Assembly: GCA_963920525.1 (NCBI GenBank)
Contig: OY986435.1
Span: 302,077,908 to 302,141,907 of the forward strand
Direction of reading: 5' to 3'
Source: Dichetophora obliterata
Taxonomy: Eukaryota; Arthropoda; Insecta; Diptera; Sciomyzidae
Length of the DNA stretch: 64,000 nt
In this document: positions 47,481 through 59,916 of the stretch, in pieces
Layout: every line of letters starts with the position of its first letter
Numbering within the stretch: the first letter of the stretch is position 1
The notes under the pieces: generated by a model
Seen by the model: the letters and a program-made list of their open reading frames with translations, nothing else
What the model was told of the DNA's origin: nothing
Database searches by the model: none
Translations under genes and position numbers: made by a program

Positions 47481-48591
47481 GGGCGCGTTTATAATGGCGA
47501 CTTGTTGCCTTGCCGAGCCGAGCTGAAAGCGCGTCAATCTTAAAGCAGCTGGTAGTGCGTATAGTGCGCGCTTACCGCCGCTGACTTGTTGCAGATGGTT
47601 TTTGACTTATTTGACTTTGTATGTATTACGTTTCTTTTTTGTGTATTTTTATGGCGACTTGTTGCTTTGCCGAGCCGAGCTGAAAGCGTGTCAAGCTAAA
47701 AGCAGTTAGTAGTGCGTATAGTGCGCGCTTACCGCCGCTGACTTATTGCAGATGGTTTTTGACTTATTTAACTAATTTGACTTTGAATGTATTACGTTTA
47801 TTTTTTGTATATTTTTTTAATCGAAGCATCAAAAAAACCACGTGATTTCGTGCGTACTATTTGCTTTCCTCAAACCAGCGGGCAACAAGTGAAGAGACAA
47901 AAATGTGAAAAACGATGCTGAAACTCACTTTAAGCCACTGTAAGTAGCTTTAAGTCACTTTAAGTCACCTGCTGTTTCAGCTTGTTTGGACTATTTTCAA
48001 TTGTTTTGTGCGTTTTTTTGTTGCTGCGTTTTTATTTCGAATTATTGTTTAAGACAGAACAGGAAAATAATATAAAATATATTATGAAAAAAAGTCAATC
48101 GGCTTGAATAAGCAACTCATCGAAAGGCTTCCTATACATTAGCCCGAATGCGGACGTTACACTGTCAATCATTGGACATCAATCATTTATATGTGTAGTA
48201 AATATTTGTTTGTATGCATTACACAGACTTGTTAATGGCTGCATTGACCAACATCTAAATCTTTTAATATTTTGCATGCACAGATAACAGATCAATGTCA
48301 AATGATTGATTTTTGCACAAAAAATGAGAAAATTTAGAACAAAACAAAAGCTACTGATAGCTTAACAGCAAAAACAGCAAAAACAACAAAAACAGAAATA
48401 TATTTATGTTTTTTATTGAAGCTTTATTGATGCTCAACCTTTTTTATGTTATTTAATGAAAATAATTAGTAAGCATCCTGAAACATAAAATGCACTTTGA
48501 GCTTATTTCATATGATTGTATGTGCAGCGTTTTTCAGCTTTTCCCTCGGTTCGGCTCACCAAAGCAACAAGTCGCCACTATAAACGCGCTC
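47481..48591. mobile_element. MITE, GGGCGCGTTTATA family, 1.1-kb copy with internal duplication
   Basis: Left end GGGCGCGTTTATAATGGCGA, inverted right end GAGCGCGTTTATAGTGGCGA, each followed by CTTGTTG and then GAGCCGA. A ~155-bp segment from GGCGACTTGTTGC to GTATATTTTT is tandemly duplicated (about 47501-47650 and 47652-47815). Non-coding. Short relative at 8036-8204. Confidence 0.75.
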
Positions 48592-48763
48592 TAAGGCTGC
48601 CCGCAGAGTAAACGCCGAAGCAGCCAGACAGACGCAGGCAGTAACCTGCGAAGAAACGAGATAGAAATAAAGACAAGCAAACTTTTATCTCGTTTGCTGA
48701 CATAGTTTTCCTGTGCCTGTCTGCCTGCCTGTCTGCTTCGGCGTTCACTCTGTTTGCAACCTT
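48592..48763. mobile_element. 172-bp MITE with CGCAGAGTAAACGCCGAAGC-type ends
   Basis: Left TAAGGCTGC..GCAGAGTAAACGCCGAAGC, inverted right TAAGGTTGC..ACAGAGTGAACGCCGAAGC, then CAGxCAGxCAGxC and ACGAGATA in both arms. Abuts the GGGCGCG MITE and splits the LINE relic after GLDSK. Confidence 0.7.
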
Positions 48764-49030
48764 AGAGTCAAGACCAGCGGCAATTTCAAAAACTTCTGAT
48801 TCGGTTAGTACCAAATTACCTACATTTACAATTTGTTGCAAATAGGGAAAATGCTCTGCGAGAATTGTAAGATTCTGCGAATTAAATACCAAACCGAAAA
48901 AATCTGCAAACAAGTTAAAAATTTCTTGTTGGATGCTTTCCCCATTCCATTGTCTTTTGAAAGTCGCAAATATTCCTTTTTAAATTATAGAACGACCAAA
49001 AGTTTGTAGCATTTGCTTAAATGTTGCTTT
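48764..49030 (-). pseudogene. Old LINE relic, 5'-most recognised piece
   Basis: Minus strand: FWSFYNLKRN (usual SFWxFxxxKR linker), then in another frame MFADFFGLVFNSQ and VLTESEVFEIAAGLDS, the segment just before the RT domain. Continues at 47392-47480 after two MITEs. Confidence 0.75.
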
Positions 49031-52000
49031 CAACAATGAATAAGTAGCTTTTATCCAAACAATTGGAGAGAAGTCAAACTCTCTTCTACGGAGATAAAAT
49101 AGATTTTAAGCGTGTTCAGAGTTTGTTTGAATATGTGATAAGTGATATAGAGTTTTGTCAAAATTATTTGAAAGTACATTTGAATGAAACGCTTCATGAA
49201 GAGCCTTTTGAAAAGAAAGTACATTTTAATATCTTAATTGATAAATAAATTCATCGGTATTATTTACCTACAAAATAATTAAAAATCAGAACATTTTCGG
49301 AAGTTATTTGTGTTCAAATATATGCTTTATTTCATGAATAGTAAATGAAGTAGTGTTGAGTCATAAATTTGTGATTTGTTTGGGTCATTACCCCAAATTT
49401 CTGTAATAATTTGATGTAATTTTTAAATTTTGAAAAATAATAATTTGTGAAAATGTTTACCAAATTAAAAAAATATATCAAATATTAAAATTATCTAGTA
49501 AAGTCGATATGTATGAAAAGATCTACCCTATTTGCCAGAATTCAACCAAAGTGGACACAATAGTTCGGACATGGCCGTACAAAAATTGATGACATTCACC
49601 TTACACTGTAAGCGACCATGAGAGTAGGTATGCTGGTAGGTAACGACGCACAAGCTAGAAGCGAATACAAAAAATCTCTATGACCAAAATAACATCTTTT
49701 GCCTTTTCCGCTAGGCAATTAATTAATTTTCAGATTTAATGTTTGCTTAATCAACACAATATAACTTTTTATATATTAAATATATGATATTTTTATCCAT
49801 GTTCAAACATAAACAACAATAATTTTTCACCCCACTGCAAAACATCGAAAAAAAAAATGTTAAAAAAAAACGTAAACATATAGCACACATGTCTACACAT
49901 AAACCAACAAAGTTAAAATGTTGCGATAACCACAAAAATATACTATTGAAAACAACGCAGTTTTTGTCATATTCCGCTTTTACAGTATGCATTACAATAT
50001 CATCGCCGACAAACTTTTACCAGTGGGTAGCGATAAAAACGAGCGTGAAGAGTAGCGCGTGAGGATGAGTCGCCGCCATTGTGGCCATTAAAACGTCGCC
50101 GCTGCCACCGACAATAGCATCCATGTGCTATTTAGTTGAAAATTCAGTAGCAGCACCAGCCGAAGGCCATCATTTTCGTGTAGATATCATATATTTGAGA
50201 TCGTAAAATTATTGAAAAAATTTCAGAAACGAATGTTTCAAGAGATTTTGTATTTTTTTGTTGCTGGTGGGGAAAAGTGTTGTTTACATTATTTTTAGAA
50301 ACGACGAAATTCGACTTGTCGACAATCGACGGTGGATGCTTTTAGAATATGTTCTATTCGATCCCATCGATCGATCGAGAAAAATTCAAAACGTGCTAGG
50401 GGAAGACATAAATAATCTAAAAGTATTGTATGTATTTCCTTTTCTAATAATATAATTTAAGGGCGTCAACATTTCCATTAAATAAATTTGAAAATTGTGA
50501 AAATCTGATCATGGATTTTGTGGTCTGGTCTAAAAACACAAAAGTTATTTTTTTTTTTTAAAAAATCATAAATCCCATAATTTAATGCCTGATTAAATTT
50601 ATTCAGCGAGGCGCAAAATGAACGCTCGTATGTGTGCATGCGCGCTCCAAAAATCGCACAATTCCAACAATAACAACTACTGATCAATGCCCTTTTATGC
50701 TATTTTTATGTATTTCTATTAAGTCGATTCGATTAAAATTTGCTTGCTTCTTTCTTGGTTGTTTATTGAAAGCTCTTGCAACGCGGCGACCAGAGCGACC
50801 GACGATCTACTGCGTTCAATGAACGATCGCACGCTCGATCACACGCATATGTTTGCCCCCATTGTTTTTTTGTTCATTTTGTTTTATAAGTTTTTGTGCT
50901 CTTTTAGTAGTCTATTTGAAAATCTGCACCCACAACTTTTTTCCTTTTTCTATATCTTTTTATACGGCGCTTTCAGTCTTTTTGTTTTTGGGCTTAAGCC
51001 ATCAAGTTTTGTTATTGCTTGGCCAAGTTTGAAATAAGCGAAAGTTGCACAAATTAATGTCGAGGCGCGTCAGCAGTCAACCAAAGTAGCCCGCCCAAAT
51101 CGTGCCGTCTAAAATAAATAAATCCCTTTAAGCACGACCGGCAGACAGACCGTTGAAAAAAAAACGAACTTAACTCTAGCGCTCAATGGATTTAAATTGA
51201 ATTTGAAATGCAATCATCGCCAGATTCTTAATGCGACAAACGATCTATGATGACGTCATGTTTTGCATAGGTTCATTTCGGTGTATTTGTTGATCCTAAA
51301 AATGAATGTTTTGTTAATAAAGCGCTCTTTGTTGTTTCCATTGGTTTTTTCTGTTTTTCAAACTTTTTGCCTTTTTTCTATTTTGATCGTGGGCGTGGTG
51401 TGCTCCCTAGCTGCCTACCACTTTGTTAGAATAATGTGCTAGTATAATTTTTGATTTTCATTGCTTCTTGGCATCTATTTAATTAAATTAAAAATCATTC
51501 ATGCCTCACCATATTGTCGATCATCATTTCTGTATGATGCTTATTGGAATTTAAATTTGTATCTGATCTGATCATGCATTGATCGCATTTCATCGCGGTT
51601 CATTGCACAGAATTTATGATCGCATTTAATGCGAATGACAGAGAGTTTTGTATTAAATCGTTCTGTGTAAACATAAATAAATCATTGGAATTCGTTAATT
51701 CATACCGATCGTTTTTTTTTTTTAATTTTTCTTCCATGTTCTTTGTTCTTTAAGCATTTTATTGTTTATATCTTTTCTGTACGTATGTTTATTTGATTCG
51801 TTAACAAATTTTTAAGAAATGAACATGGTTTATGCACCATGTGCTATATTTTCTTAACGCCAGCCATTGTTCATATACAAATTTTGGCACCTTTATTTGT
51901 TGTGGAAATGAAAATTTTGTGTTTTAGATTGTATCTTTTATCTAATCTAATACAGCCCAACCCTGTGGCAATAATTGAAAAATTTTAAGTTACTTCAGTT

Positions 52001-52380
52001 TACTCATAAATTATAGATTAAAAATGATAGTAATGCATATACATTTTTTTATCAAATAGGTACTGAGTTAGCATCTTGTATTGCTCAGGCCATTTTTTGG
52101 CCACATAAAACGTCCTTGAATATCTTTTATATGTTTTAACCTTGCCTAAAACTACTGCGTTAATGCATGTTTTAATGTTGCCATTAATAACTGTAACATT
52201 CCCGTATTATAAAATGAGAGGTGATTTGAGACGTTTCCTAAATGTAATTGAAGGAATATATTTTTAGTATATATGCTATTAAAAAAAAACCTTTGTGATG
52301 TTTTATAAATGTTCCATCATCACAAGAAAACCACTGATTTTGATAGAATAGAAAAGGCTGTTATATACACCCCTTCCGAA
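49031..52380. other. Mostly unique intronic DNA with a GC-richer, possibly regulatory, part
   Basis: No transposon family recognised. 50040-50130 (GTCGCCGCCATTGTGGCC..GCCGCTGCCACCGACA) and 50590-51130 are richer in GC and in CG dinucleotides than their surroundings and not repeated here. They include GATGACGTCATG (CRE-like TGACGTCA core, 51250-51261) and GGGCGTGG (51391-51398). A + strand frame at 49063-49248 has no recognised domain. Candidate site for intronic control elements of how. Confidence 0.35.
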
Positions 52381-52514
52381 AAAAAACCATCACCTATCCA
52401 AGGAAAAGTTTACAATTTTTTAATCCAAAAAGGATTACTTTTAAATCCATAAAAAGTTTAAAATTTGCAGAATGCATGTTAGAAAAAAAAAAATACAACA
52501 ACAATATAAACATA

Positions 52515-52700
52515 AACTTAATCTCAAATTTAGTCTGACCATCTCCTGATTTGAACCCATGTCCTCTAGTCTGCCGGCCCGACATCTTATTCACTCGTCT
52601 GTTGCAGTTGCTAGCAAAGTTTTGCTTATTTTTCTTCATTACGAATGCACTTGAGCTTTCAGCAACGTGGGTTCGAGAACCAGCTAAATTCGTAGTCCGA
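52515..52700. repeat. Two facing tRNA-like segments
   Basis: Minus strand: GACATGGGTTCAAATCAGG (B-box, 52541-52560) preceded by GCCGGCAGACTAGAGG; plus strand: ACGTGGGTTCGAGAACC (B-box, ~52665-52681). The two face each other as in the CGATATCG element. Probably SINE-like. Confidence 0.4.
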
Positions 52701-52719
52701 AAATAGTCCAAAACTTAAA

Positions 52720-53457
52720 CTTTATTTAGATTAAAATAAATGAAGTAAAGTAGGGATGAAAAAAAGTACTTTTTTGATTAAAGATTCCTTTAATCCAAAC
52801 TTTTGATTAAAAATAAGTCCAAACTTTTTAACCGTGTATATAAACGAATTTTTCGCTTAAGTCGCAAAATTTCTTTACCATTTTGAATGTTACCAAATAT
52901 TTCTTGACGAGAACTTAAAGATACACTAAAAAGTTCGCCATTTAAATTGATTTTGAGATCAAATAAAACAGAAAAAAAGTTAAAAACTATGTGAGTAAAA
53001 GAAATTTCAATTTAGTAAAACGTGATGAATAAAAGGATTGATTGCAAGTCTGTAAAATTTCAATGGATAAAAACTGAAAATCTTTTTACCTAAAAACCAC
53101 AGCCATATTAAGACCATTCTTCCGACTTTTGTCTTCTTTTTTCTCTTTTGCCATCACAGAATCATACTGACGCTGAAATAGTACAAAACTTAAATTCATC
53201 TTCTTGACCTAGATTAATTTTTGACATGAATTCTGTAGAGAAGAATTTATGGTTTTTGCTTTATTATAGTCTTTATTCTCAAGGGTCTGGCATATTTCAA
53301 TAGTATCTTTTGTATAAAAATTTTAATCCAACGGTGAACGCGGCTCATGCCCGTCAATTAGTGACTCATTTTGTTAATCTTGAGCCCAAAACGCCATATT
53401 TCTTATACAACAATGAAAATATTTCTATTTCTTTTTTGACAAATTCTTTCTCATCTA
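52720..53457. other. AT-rich intronic DNA, nothing recognised
   Basis: No coding frame or repeat noticed. Confidence 0.3.
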
Positions 53458-53463
53458 AAGCTT

Positions 53464-53895
53464 AGTATGCTGTAGGAACGAAAAAAAAAATTACCATAAG
53501 AAATACATTGAGATTTTTTACAACGAACAGGCAGCGAAATTTTTTCCGCCAGCTAGTACGCTGTAGAAGCGAAAATTATTGCTATGTTGCCAAATTTTCA
53601 TTCGTGAGTGGAGAGTTGAAATTTTAAAATTTCGCTGTCGATTGCCCGTACATTTAATTGGCGCGGAAATTTGCCATTCAACAATAAAAAATAAGCAAAC
53701 AAATTTATTGTTGCATTTATATAGTTTATTAATGTGTAGTCTTGCTTTTTATAGGATATAAAATTGCAGCAATAAAAATATAAATCTGTCAACCAGAGCA
53801 GCAAGTGCTTTTTCTTCACACAAAACTTTTGATTCTACACCAAAATTTCGCGTGTAGAGTTATATGCCCAACAATTTTCGTTCCTACAGCATACT
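53464..53895. mobile_element. 432-bp MITE with AGTATGCTGTAGGAACGAAAA ends
   Basis: Left AGTATGCTGTAGGAACGAAA, inverted right identical for ~20 bp. AAGCTT flanks both sides (53458-53463, 53896-53901), palindromic, so it may be a 6-bp duplication or part of the ends. An internal diverged copy of the end (AGTACGCTGTAGAAGCGAAA) lies at 53555-53575. Confidence 0.75.
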
Positions 53896-54289
53896 AAGCT
53901 TAAGATAAAAAAAAAGGAATTCTCCAAATTTTGTAATTACACTTCGTCTTCTCATTAATGGTGATTGGTAAAAACGGATAACCTCGAATAAAAAAAAAAG
54001 GAAAGCTGTGAGGGGACTGCCGACCGAAGTGAAAACCTATATATAAAATGCTAGTAGTCCTGGGCAGACATTGTCCTGCCACGGCCCGTCTTACTGCTAT
54101 AACCGAATTTTCATGCTAATCGGATTTTTTTTATATTTTCACTCTCTCTACCCGTTTGATTATTTCTCTCAAAATATTTTATATTAAGAGAGTGTTTTTA
54201 TTTTATAATTATACCAAACTATAATATTACATTTAAATTTAATATTGTTGATACAAAAATAAAATACAGGTAGCACTAAGTTTTATGAT

Positions 54290-55560
54290 ATACCTTCACA
54301 CCAGCGCCACCTAGGAAGGTTTAACTAACCTAACACAAAAAAACGGCAGAGTTCGCTCTGAGGTCAGAAAACACCCGCGTGTTAGCAGGAAGGCCTCTAA
54401 TACAACCTTGGGTTGCATATGGCCTTTGCATCGGTGTAAAACTAACACAATTTTCTGACAATAACTGTCCAAGGTCACACATGGCTGCATATGGTCCCTG
54501 ACAATTTAATTGCATAATTTTTATGCTCAATTATGTCTACAACTCTGACGCTCAACTATGCTTCTATAAATTAGACAATTCATCGATAATAATAAATGCG
54601 TCAATGGCAATCCCCTGAAAGAGCAATTTCGGTAACGTAATGCATTTTTGCATTTAGTCTCATTATGTTACTCCAAGAAAACGGCCAACCTTCTTAGCCA
54701 CCGCGTTATCAACCTCCTTTGATTTTGCTTTGGTCTTGCTGCGCACAACCAAGGTCCATGTCTCAACCGGCATTGCCTGCTGAGCATCTGGCAAGGACAC
54801 AGGTAGAGCAGCCTGTGCCACCGGAAGAGCGGTCACCAATGCGCTACTCTGAATGCCTACAACAAGAGACGAACTATCTTTTATTGCCTGAAACAGCTCC
54901 ATACTTTCATACAGGCGATCATTTTCGAGAATGACATCTGAAATCATTTTTTCGTAGCGGCTCACCCCTCATTCCACATTCAAGTGCTACTTTAAATAGA
55001 TCACTCGAAATAAATTTCATTTTTCTGACATTATCTATGCCAGAAACCACAGCTTTCTTACCTTTCTTGTTCACAGCCTTCTCCGCTGATTCTGGAAGCT
55101 TTGACGAAGATTTGGGGTTTTACCCAACGCTGAACCAGCAGAGTTAGATCGGATCAATCCATGAACTCCTTTTACAGTCTTTCCCTTTCCAACCGAAATA
55201 TTGGATTTATCCAGCTTTAGTGCCTTAAAATTCCGACTTTCTATCTCCATAGGCTCCTCACCATCACTAAGTTGCCTCTTAGGGACACCTTTTGCTGGAA
55301 AACTACCAGCACTAACACCCACACCAACACCCACACCAACACCTCCTACTTTTGGGCCCGTACGATTGCCGGACTCTCCCACACTTAAACGAAACCTGGG
55401 TCCACATTAACCATCAACTAACATTAAGTAAGGCACTTTTACACCCATGCCAATACCAATTAAAGGTTTTCCAGGCTTTAAAGGCAGGAACAGCCTTGCC
55501 TGGACAATTGCCGGGGTTGCCTTTAGTCGGCATATCGTACTCACCGTGCACCAAGTGAAA
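54290..55560 (-). mobile_element. R1/LOA-like LINE, 5' end only (ORF1 part and start of ORF2)
   Basis: Minus strand. ORF1: MGESGNRTGPKV.. (55382) with a GV-repeat stretch coded by (ACCCACACCAAC)n at 55314-55345, QLSDGEEPMEIE, then in other frames MSRYEKMISDVILEND and ETWTLVVRSKTKAKS (54760s), the WxLVVRSK block typical of R1/LOA-type ORF1. The zinc-knuckle end of ORF1 is absent. ORF2 starts IKIMQLNCQGPYAAMCDLG (54525-), IRGLPANTRVFSD, the N-terminal APE endonuclease (QLN..), and stops at ~54330; no further endonuclease or RT follows. A truncated, frameshifted copy, probably cut by a later deletion. Confidence 0.75.
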
Positions 55561-56333
55561 GGCAAACACCAAAAATTACTACAATAAGAACCTTACACAA
55601 TTCAGAAACGTAGTGCGTCCATTAGATCGGGACACCCTTCACAAAGTGAAAAAGCCAACCAACAGTGACTCAAAAGTCACTGGAGTAACAGTTTGCAAGT
55701 CACTGGAGTTTTGGAATAAATCGAATCCGAAAAAGTTTCAAAAGCACTGGAGTAATTACACAATCTACGTTGTGGAAGCACTGTAATAATCAGTGTCAAG
55801 CTTATTGACGAAAACTACTAGCTGCGTGTTTTGATGATGAATGCTACTTGCTGTCTTGATGACGAAAGCTACTCGCTGCAATGATGACGCAAACCAAAGA
55901 ATTATCCTCTACCAAAAATCGCTCAACGCGCCAAAAGATGTTTTACTTCAAAAATTTTGCGACTTTTGCAAAAGAGGATACAAATGAAATTTCAGGAAAA
56001 AGTGGTGCTATTTTTATATGGACCGCCATTATTTTTTAAAACAAAAATTTTGCTGAATATTTTTACTAAAAAAATATTCTGCATACGAAAATAATCGAAC
56101 ATGTTATGTTTGCATAATTCTTTTTACATTTGTTGATGAAAAACCCTGCACAAAAATATTATAATCTTTTAACTTTTAAAAATAAATCAACCTAATGATT
56201 TGTACTTGTCTCAACTGTGAAAATCTTTGTGGCAGGACTTAAGTTAAGACATCAGCCAACACATTCTTATCCAAATTTTTTGTGAACATGCTAATTTTGG
56301 GTTTATTTTTGAGCTCTTCTATAAAACATATGT
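55561..56333. other. LINE leader-like and unassigned sequence
   Basis: 55660-55880 carries repeats of AGTCACTGGAGT / GCACTGGAGTAA and ATGACGAAAGCTACT, possibly the 5' UTR of the adjacent LINE. The rest is AT-rich and unassigned. Confidence 0.35.
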
Positions 56334-56342
56334 GTATGGTGA

Positions 56343-59300
56343 AAGTGCGTGAAGATAAATTCGTCAATCCGACGCTAACTTAGCGAAGACTCAAACCATT
56401 ACTTTTGCTCCGCAAAAAGTTAAATTCGTACTTTTCGCAAAGTACGAATTTAACTTTTGGGAGGAAATTAAATTCGTTCTTTTTGCAAAGTACGAATTTA
56501 ACTTTTAGGAGGAAATTAAATTCGTTCTTATTGCAAAGTACGAATTTAACTTTTGGGAGGAAATTATATTAATTATATTTGCAAAGTGTGAGTGTAACTT
56601 TTGATTCGAATTTAGCTTTTGCCAAGAATTTTAAAATAATATTATTGCAAAGAAAGAATTAAACTCATGATATGAATTTAAGTCATGGCATCAACTCATA
56701 AACATTTTTTAAAAGTAGTGAATGTTAGGTCCAAAGTACTAATATTCCATGCAAAATTTCTCAAAATCTGTCTGGACAATGTTTTTGCTATGCATATCAT
56801 TTTACAGGTAATTAAAGCACCTTTCCAACGATATATAGCCTATAAGTGCACAATTAAGACTTTTGTCATAAACATTTTTTAAAAAATAATGAATGTTAGG
56901 TTGAAGGTACTAAGTTTCAATGCAAAATTTCTCAAAATCTGTCTGGACAATGTTTTTGTTATGCATATCATTTTACAGGTAATTAAAGCACCTTTCCAAC
57001 GATATATAGCCTATAAGTGCACAATTAAGACTTTTGTCATAAACATTTTTTAAAAGTAGTAAATGTTAGGTTGAAAGTACAAAGCTTCAATGCAAAATTT
57101 CTCAAAATCTGTCTGGACAATGTTTTTGTTATGCATATCATTTTACAGGTAATTAAAGCACCTTTCCAACGATATATAGCCTATAAGTGCACAATTAAGA
57201 CTTTTGTCATAAACATTTTTTAAAAGTAGTAAATGTTAGGTTGAAAGTACTTAGCTTCAATGCAAAATTTCTCAAAATCTGTCTGGACAATGTTTTTGTT
57301 ATGCATATCATTTTACAGGTAATTAAAGCACCTTTCCAACGATATATAGCCTATAAGTGCACAATTAAGACTTTTGTCATAAACATTTTTTAAAAGTAGT
57401 AAATGTTAGGTCCAAAGTACTAAGTTTCAATGCAAAATTTCTCAAAATCTGTCTGGACAATGTTTTTGTTATGCATATCATTTTACAGGTAATTAAAGCA
57501 CCTTTCCAACAATATATAGCCTATAAGTGCACAATTAAGACTTTTGTCATAAACATTTTTTAAAAGTAGTAAATGTTAGGTTGAAAGTACTTAGCTTCAA
57601 TGCAAAATTTCTCAAAATCTGTCTGGACAATGTTTTTGTTATGCATATCATTTTACAGGTAATTAAAGCACCTTTCCAACGATATATAGCCTATAAGTGC
57701 ACAATTAAGACTTTTGTCATAAACATTTTTTTAAAGTAGTAAATGTTAGGTCCAAAGTACTAAGTTTCAATGCAAAATTTCTCAAAATCTGTCTGGACAA
57801 TGTTTTTGTTATGCATATCATTTTACAGGTAATTAAAGCACCTTTTCAACGATATATAGCCTATAAGTGCACAATTAAGACTTTTGTCATAAATATTTTT
57901 TAAAAGTAGTAAATGTTAGGTCCAAAGTACTAAGTTTCAATGCAAAATTTCTCAAAATCTGTCTGGACAGTGTTTTTGTTATGCATATCATTTTACAGGT
58001 AATTAAAGCACCTTTCCAACGATATATAGCCTATAAGTGCACAATTAAGACTTTTGTCATAAATATTTTTTAAAAGTAGTAAATGTTAGGTCCAAAGTAC
58101 TAAGTTTCAATGCAAAATTTCTCAAAATCTGTCTGGACAGTGTTTTTGTTATGCATATCATTTTACAGGTAATTAAAGCACCTTTCCAACGATATATAGC
58201 CTATAAGTGCACAATTAAGACTTTTGTCATAAATATTTTTTAAAAGTAGTAAATGTTAGGTTGAAAGTACTAAGTTTCAATGCAAAATTTCTCAAAATCT
58301 GTCTGGACAATGTTTTTGTTATGCATATCATTTTAAAGGTAATTAAAGCACCTTTCCAACGATATATAGCTTATAAGTGCACAATTAAGACTTTTGTCAT
58401 AAATATTTTTTAAAAGTAGTAAATGTTAGGTTGAAAGTACTAAGTTTCAATGCAAAATTTTTAAAAATCTGTCTGGACAATGTTTTTGTTATGCATATCA
58501 TTTTACAGGTAATTAAAGCACCTTTCCAACGATATATAGCCTATAAGTGCACAATTAAGACTTTTGTCATAAACATTTTTTAAAAAATAATGAATGTTAG
58601 GTTGAAGGTACTAAGTTTCAATGCAAAATTTCTCAAAATCTGTCTGGACAATGTTTTTGTTATGCATATCATTTTACAGGTAATTAAAGCACCTTTCCAA
58701 CGATATATAGCCTATAAGTGCACAATTAAGACTTTTGTCATAAACATTTTTTAAAAAATAATGAATGTTAGGTTGAAGGTACTAAGTTTCAATGCAAAAT
58801 TTCTCAAAATCTGTCTGGACAATGTTTTTGTTATGCATATCATTTTACAGGTAATTAAAGCACCTTTCCAACGATATATAGCCTATAAGTGCACAATTAA
58901 GACTTTTGTCATAAACATTTTTTAAAAAATAATGAATGTTAGGTTGAAGGTACTAAGTTTCAATGCAAAATTTCTCAAAATCTGTCTGGACAATGTTTTT
59001 GTTATGCATATCATTTTACAGGTAATTAAAGCACCTTTCCAACGATATATAGCCTATAAGTGCACAATTAAGACTTTTGTCATAAACATTTTTTAAAAAA
59101 TAATGAATGTTAGGTTGAAGGTACTAAGTTTCAATGCAAAATTTCTCAAAATCTGTCTGGACAATGTTTGTACTTTCAACCTAACATTTACTACTTTTAA
59201 AAAATGTTTATGACAAAAGTCTTAATTGTGCACTTATAGGCTATATATCGTTGGAAAGGTGCTTTAATTACCTGTAAAATGATATGCATAACAAAAACAT

Positions 59301-59907
59301 TGTCCAGACAGATTTTGAGAAATTTTGCATTGAAACTTAGTACCTTCAACCTAACATTCATTATTTTTTAAAAAATGTTTATGACAAAAGTCTTAATTGT
59401 GCACTTATAGGCTATATATCGTTGGAAAGGTGCTTTAATTACCTGTAAAATGATATGCATAGCAAAAACATTGTCCAGACAGATTTTGAGAAATTTTGCA
59501 TGGAATATTAGTACTTTGGACCTAACATTCACTACTTTTAAAAAATGTTTATGAGTTGATGCCATGACTTAAATTCATATCATGAGTTTAATTCTTTCTT
59601 TGCAATAATATTATTTTAAAATTCTTGGCAAGAGCTAAATTCGAATCAAAAGTTACACTCACACTTTGCAAATATAATTAATATAATTTCCTCCCAAAAG
59701 TTAAATTCGTACTTTGCAATAAGAACGAATTTAATTTCCTCCTAAAAGTTAAATTCGTACTTTGCAAAAAGAACGAATTTAATTTCCTCCCAAAAGTTAA
59801 ATTCGTACTTTGCGAAAAGTACGAATTTAACTTTTTGCGGAGCAAAAGTAATGGTTTGAGTCTTCGCTAAGTTAGCGTCGGATTGACGAATTTATCTTCA
59901 CGCACTT
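56343..59907. mobile_element. 3.57-kb foldback/Mutator-like element carrying a 170-bp satellite
   Basis: Ends AAGTGCGTGAAGATAAATTC in both orientations; inverted arms of ~735 bp (56343-~57075 and ~59172-59907), nearly identical. GTATGGTGA flanks both sides (56334-56342, 59908-59916), a perfect 9-bp duplication. Subterminal parts hold four ~48-bp units (GAGGAAATTAAATTCGTTC..) with AAAGTACGAATTTAACTTTT palindromes. The interior is the 170-bp array listed separately. No transposase. Known: Drosophila foldback elements and Mutator-like elements make 9-bp duplications, and foldbacks have long termini built of short tandem units. Confidence 0.9.
56690..59168 (+). repeat. Satellite-like array, 15 direct units of 170-171 bp
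   Basis: Counting the phrase CTGTCTGGACAATG: it recurs at 56770, 56941, 57111, 57281, 57451, 57621, 57791, 57961, 58131, 58301, 58471, 58642, 58813, 58984 and 59155. Units are ~95% or more identical; variants (TCCAAAGTACT vs TTGAAAGTACT; AAAAATAATGAATG vs AAAAGTAGTAAATG) alternate in blocks, a sign of unit-by-unit expansion. Two further units follow in inverse at 59172-59540 as part of the right arm. Confidence 0.95.
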
Positions 59908-59916
59908 GTATGGTGA

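Noticed and set aside
50744..51037. 97-codon hydrophobic frame
   Set aside because: Phe/Leu-rich because of T-rich DNA; no signal of coding beyond openness.
56685..56882. 65-codon frame repeated exactly at 59368-59565 on the other strand
   Set aside because: It is the 170-bp unit in the two inverted arms; the identity reflects the palindrome, not a conserved gene.
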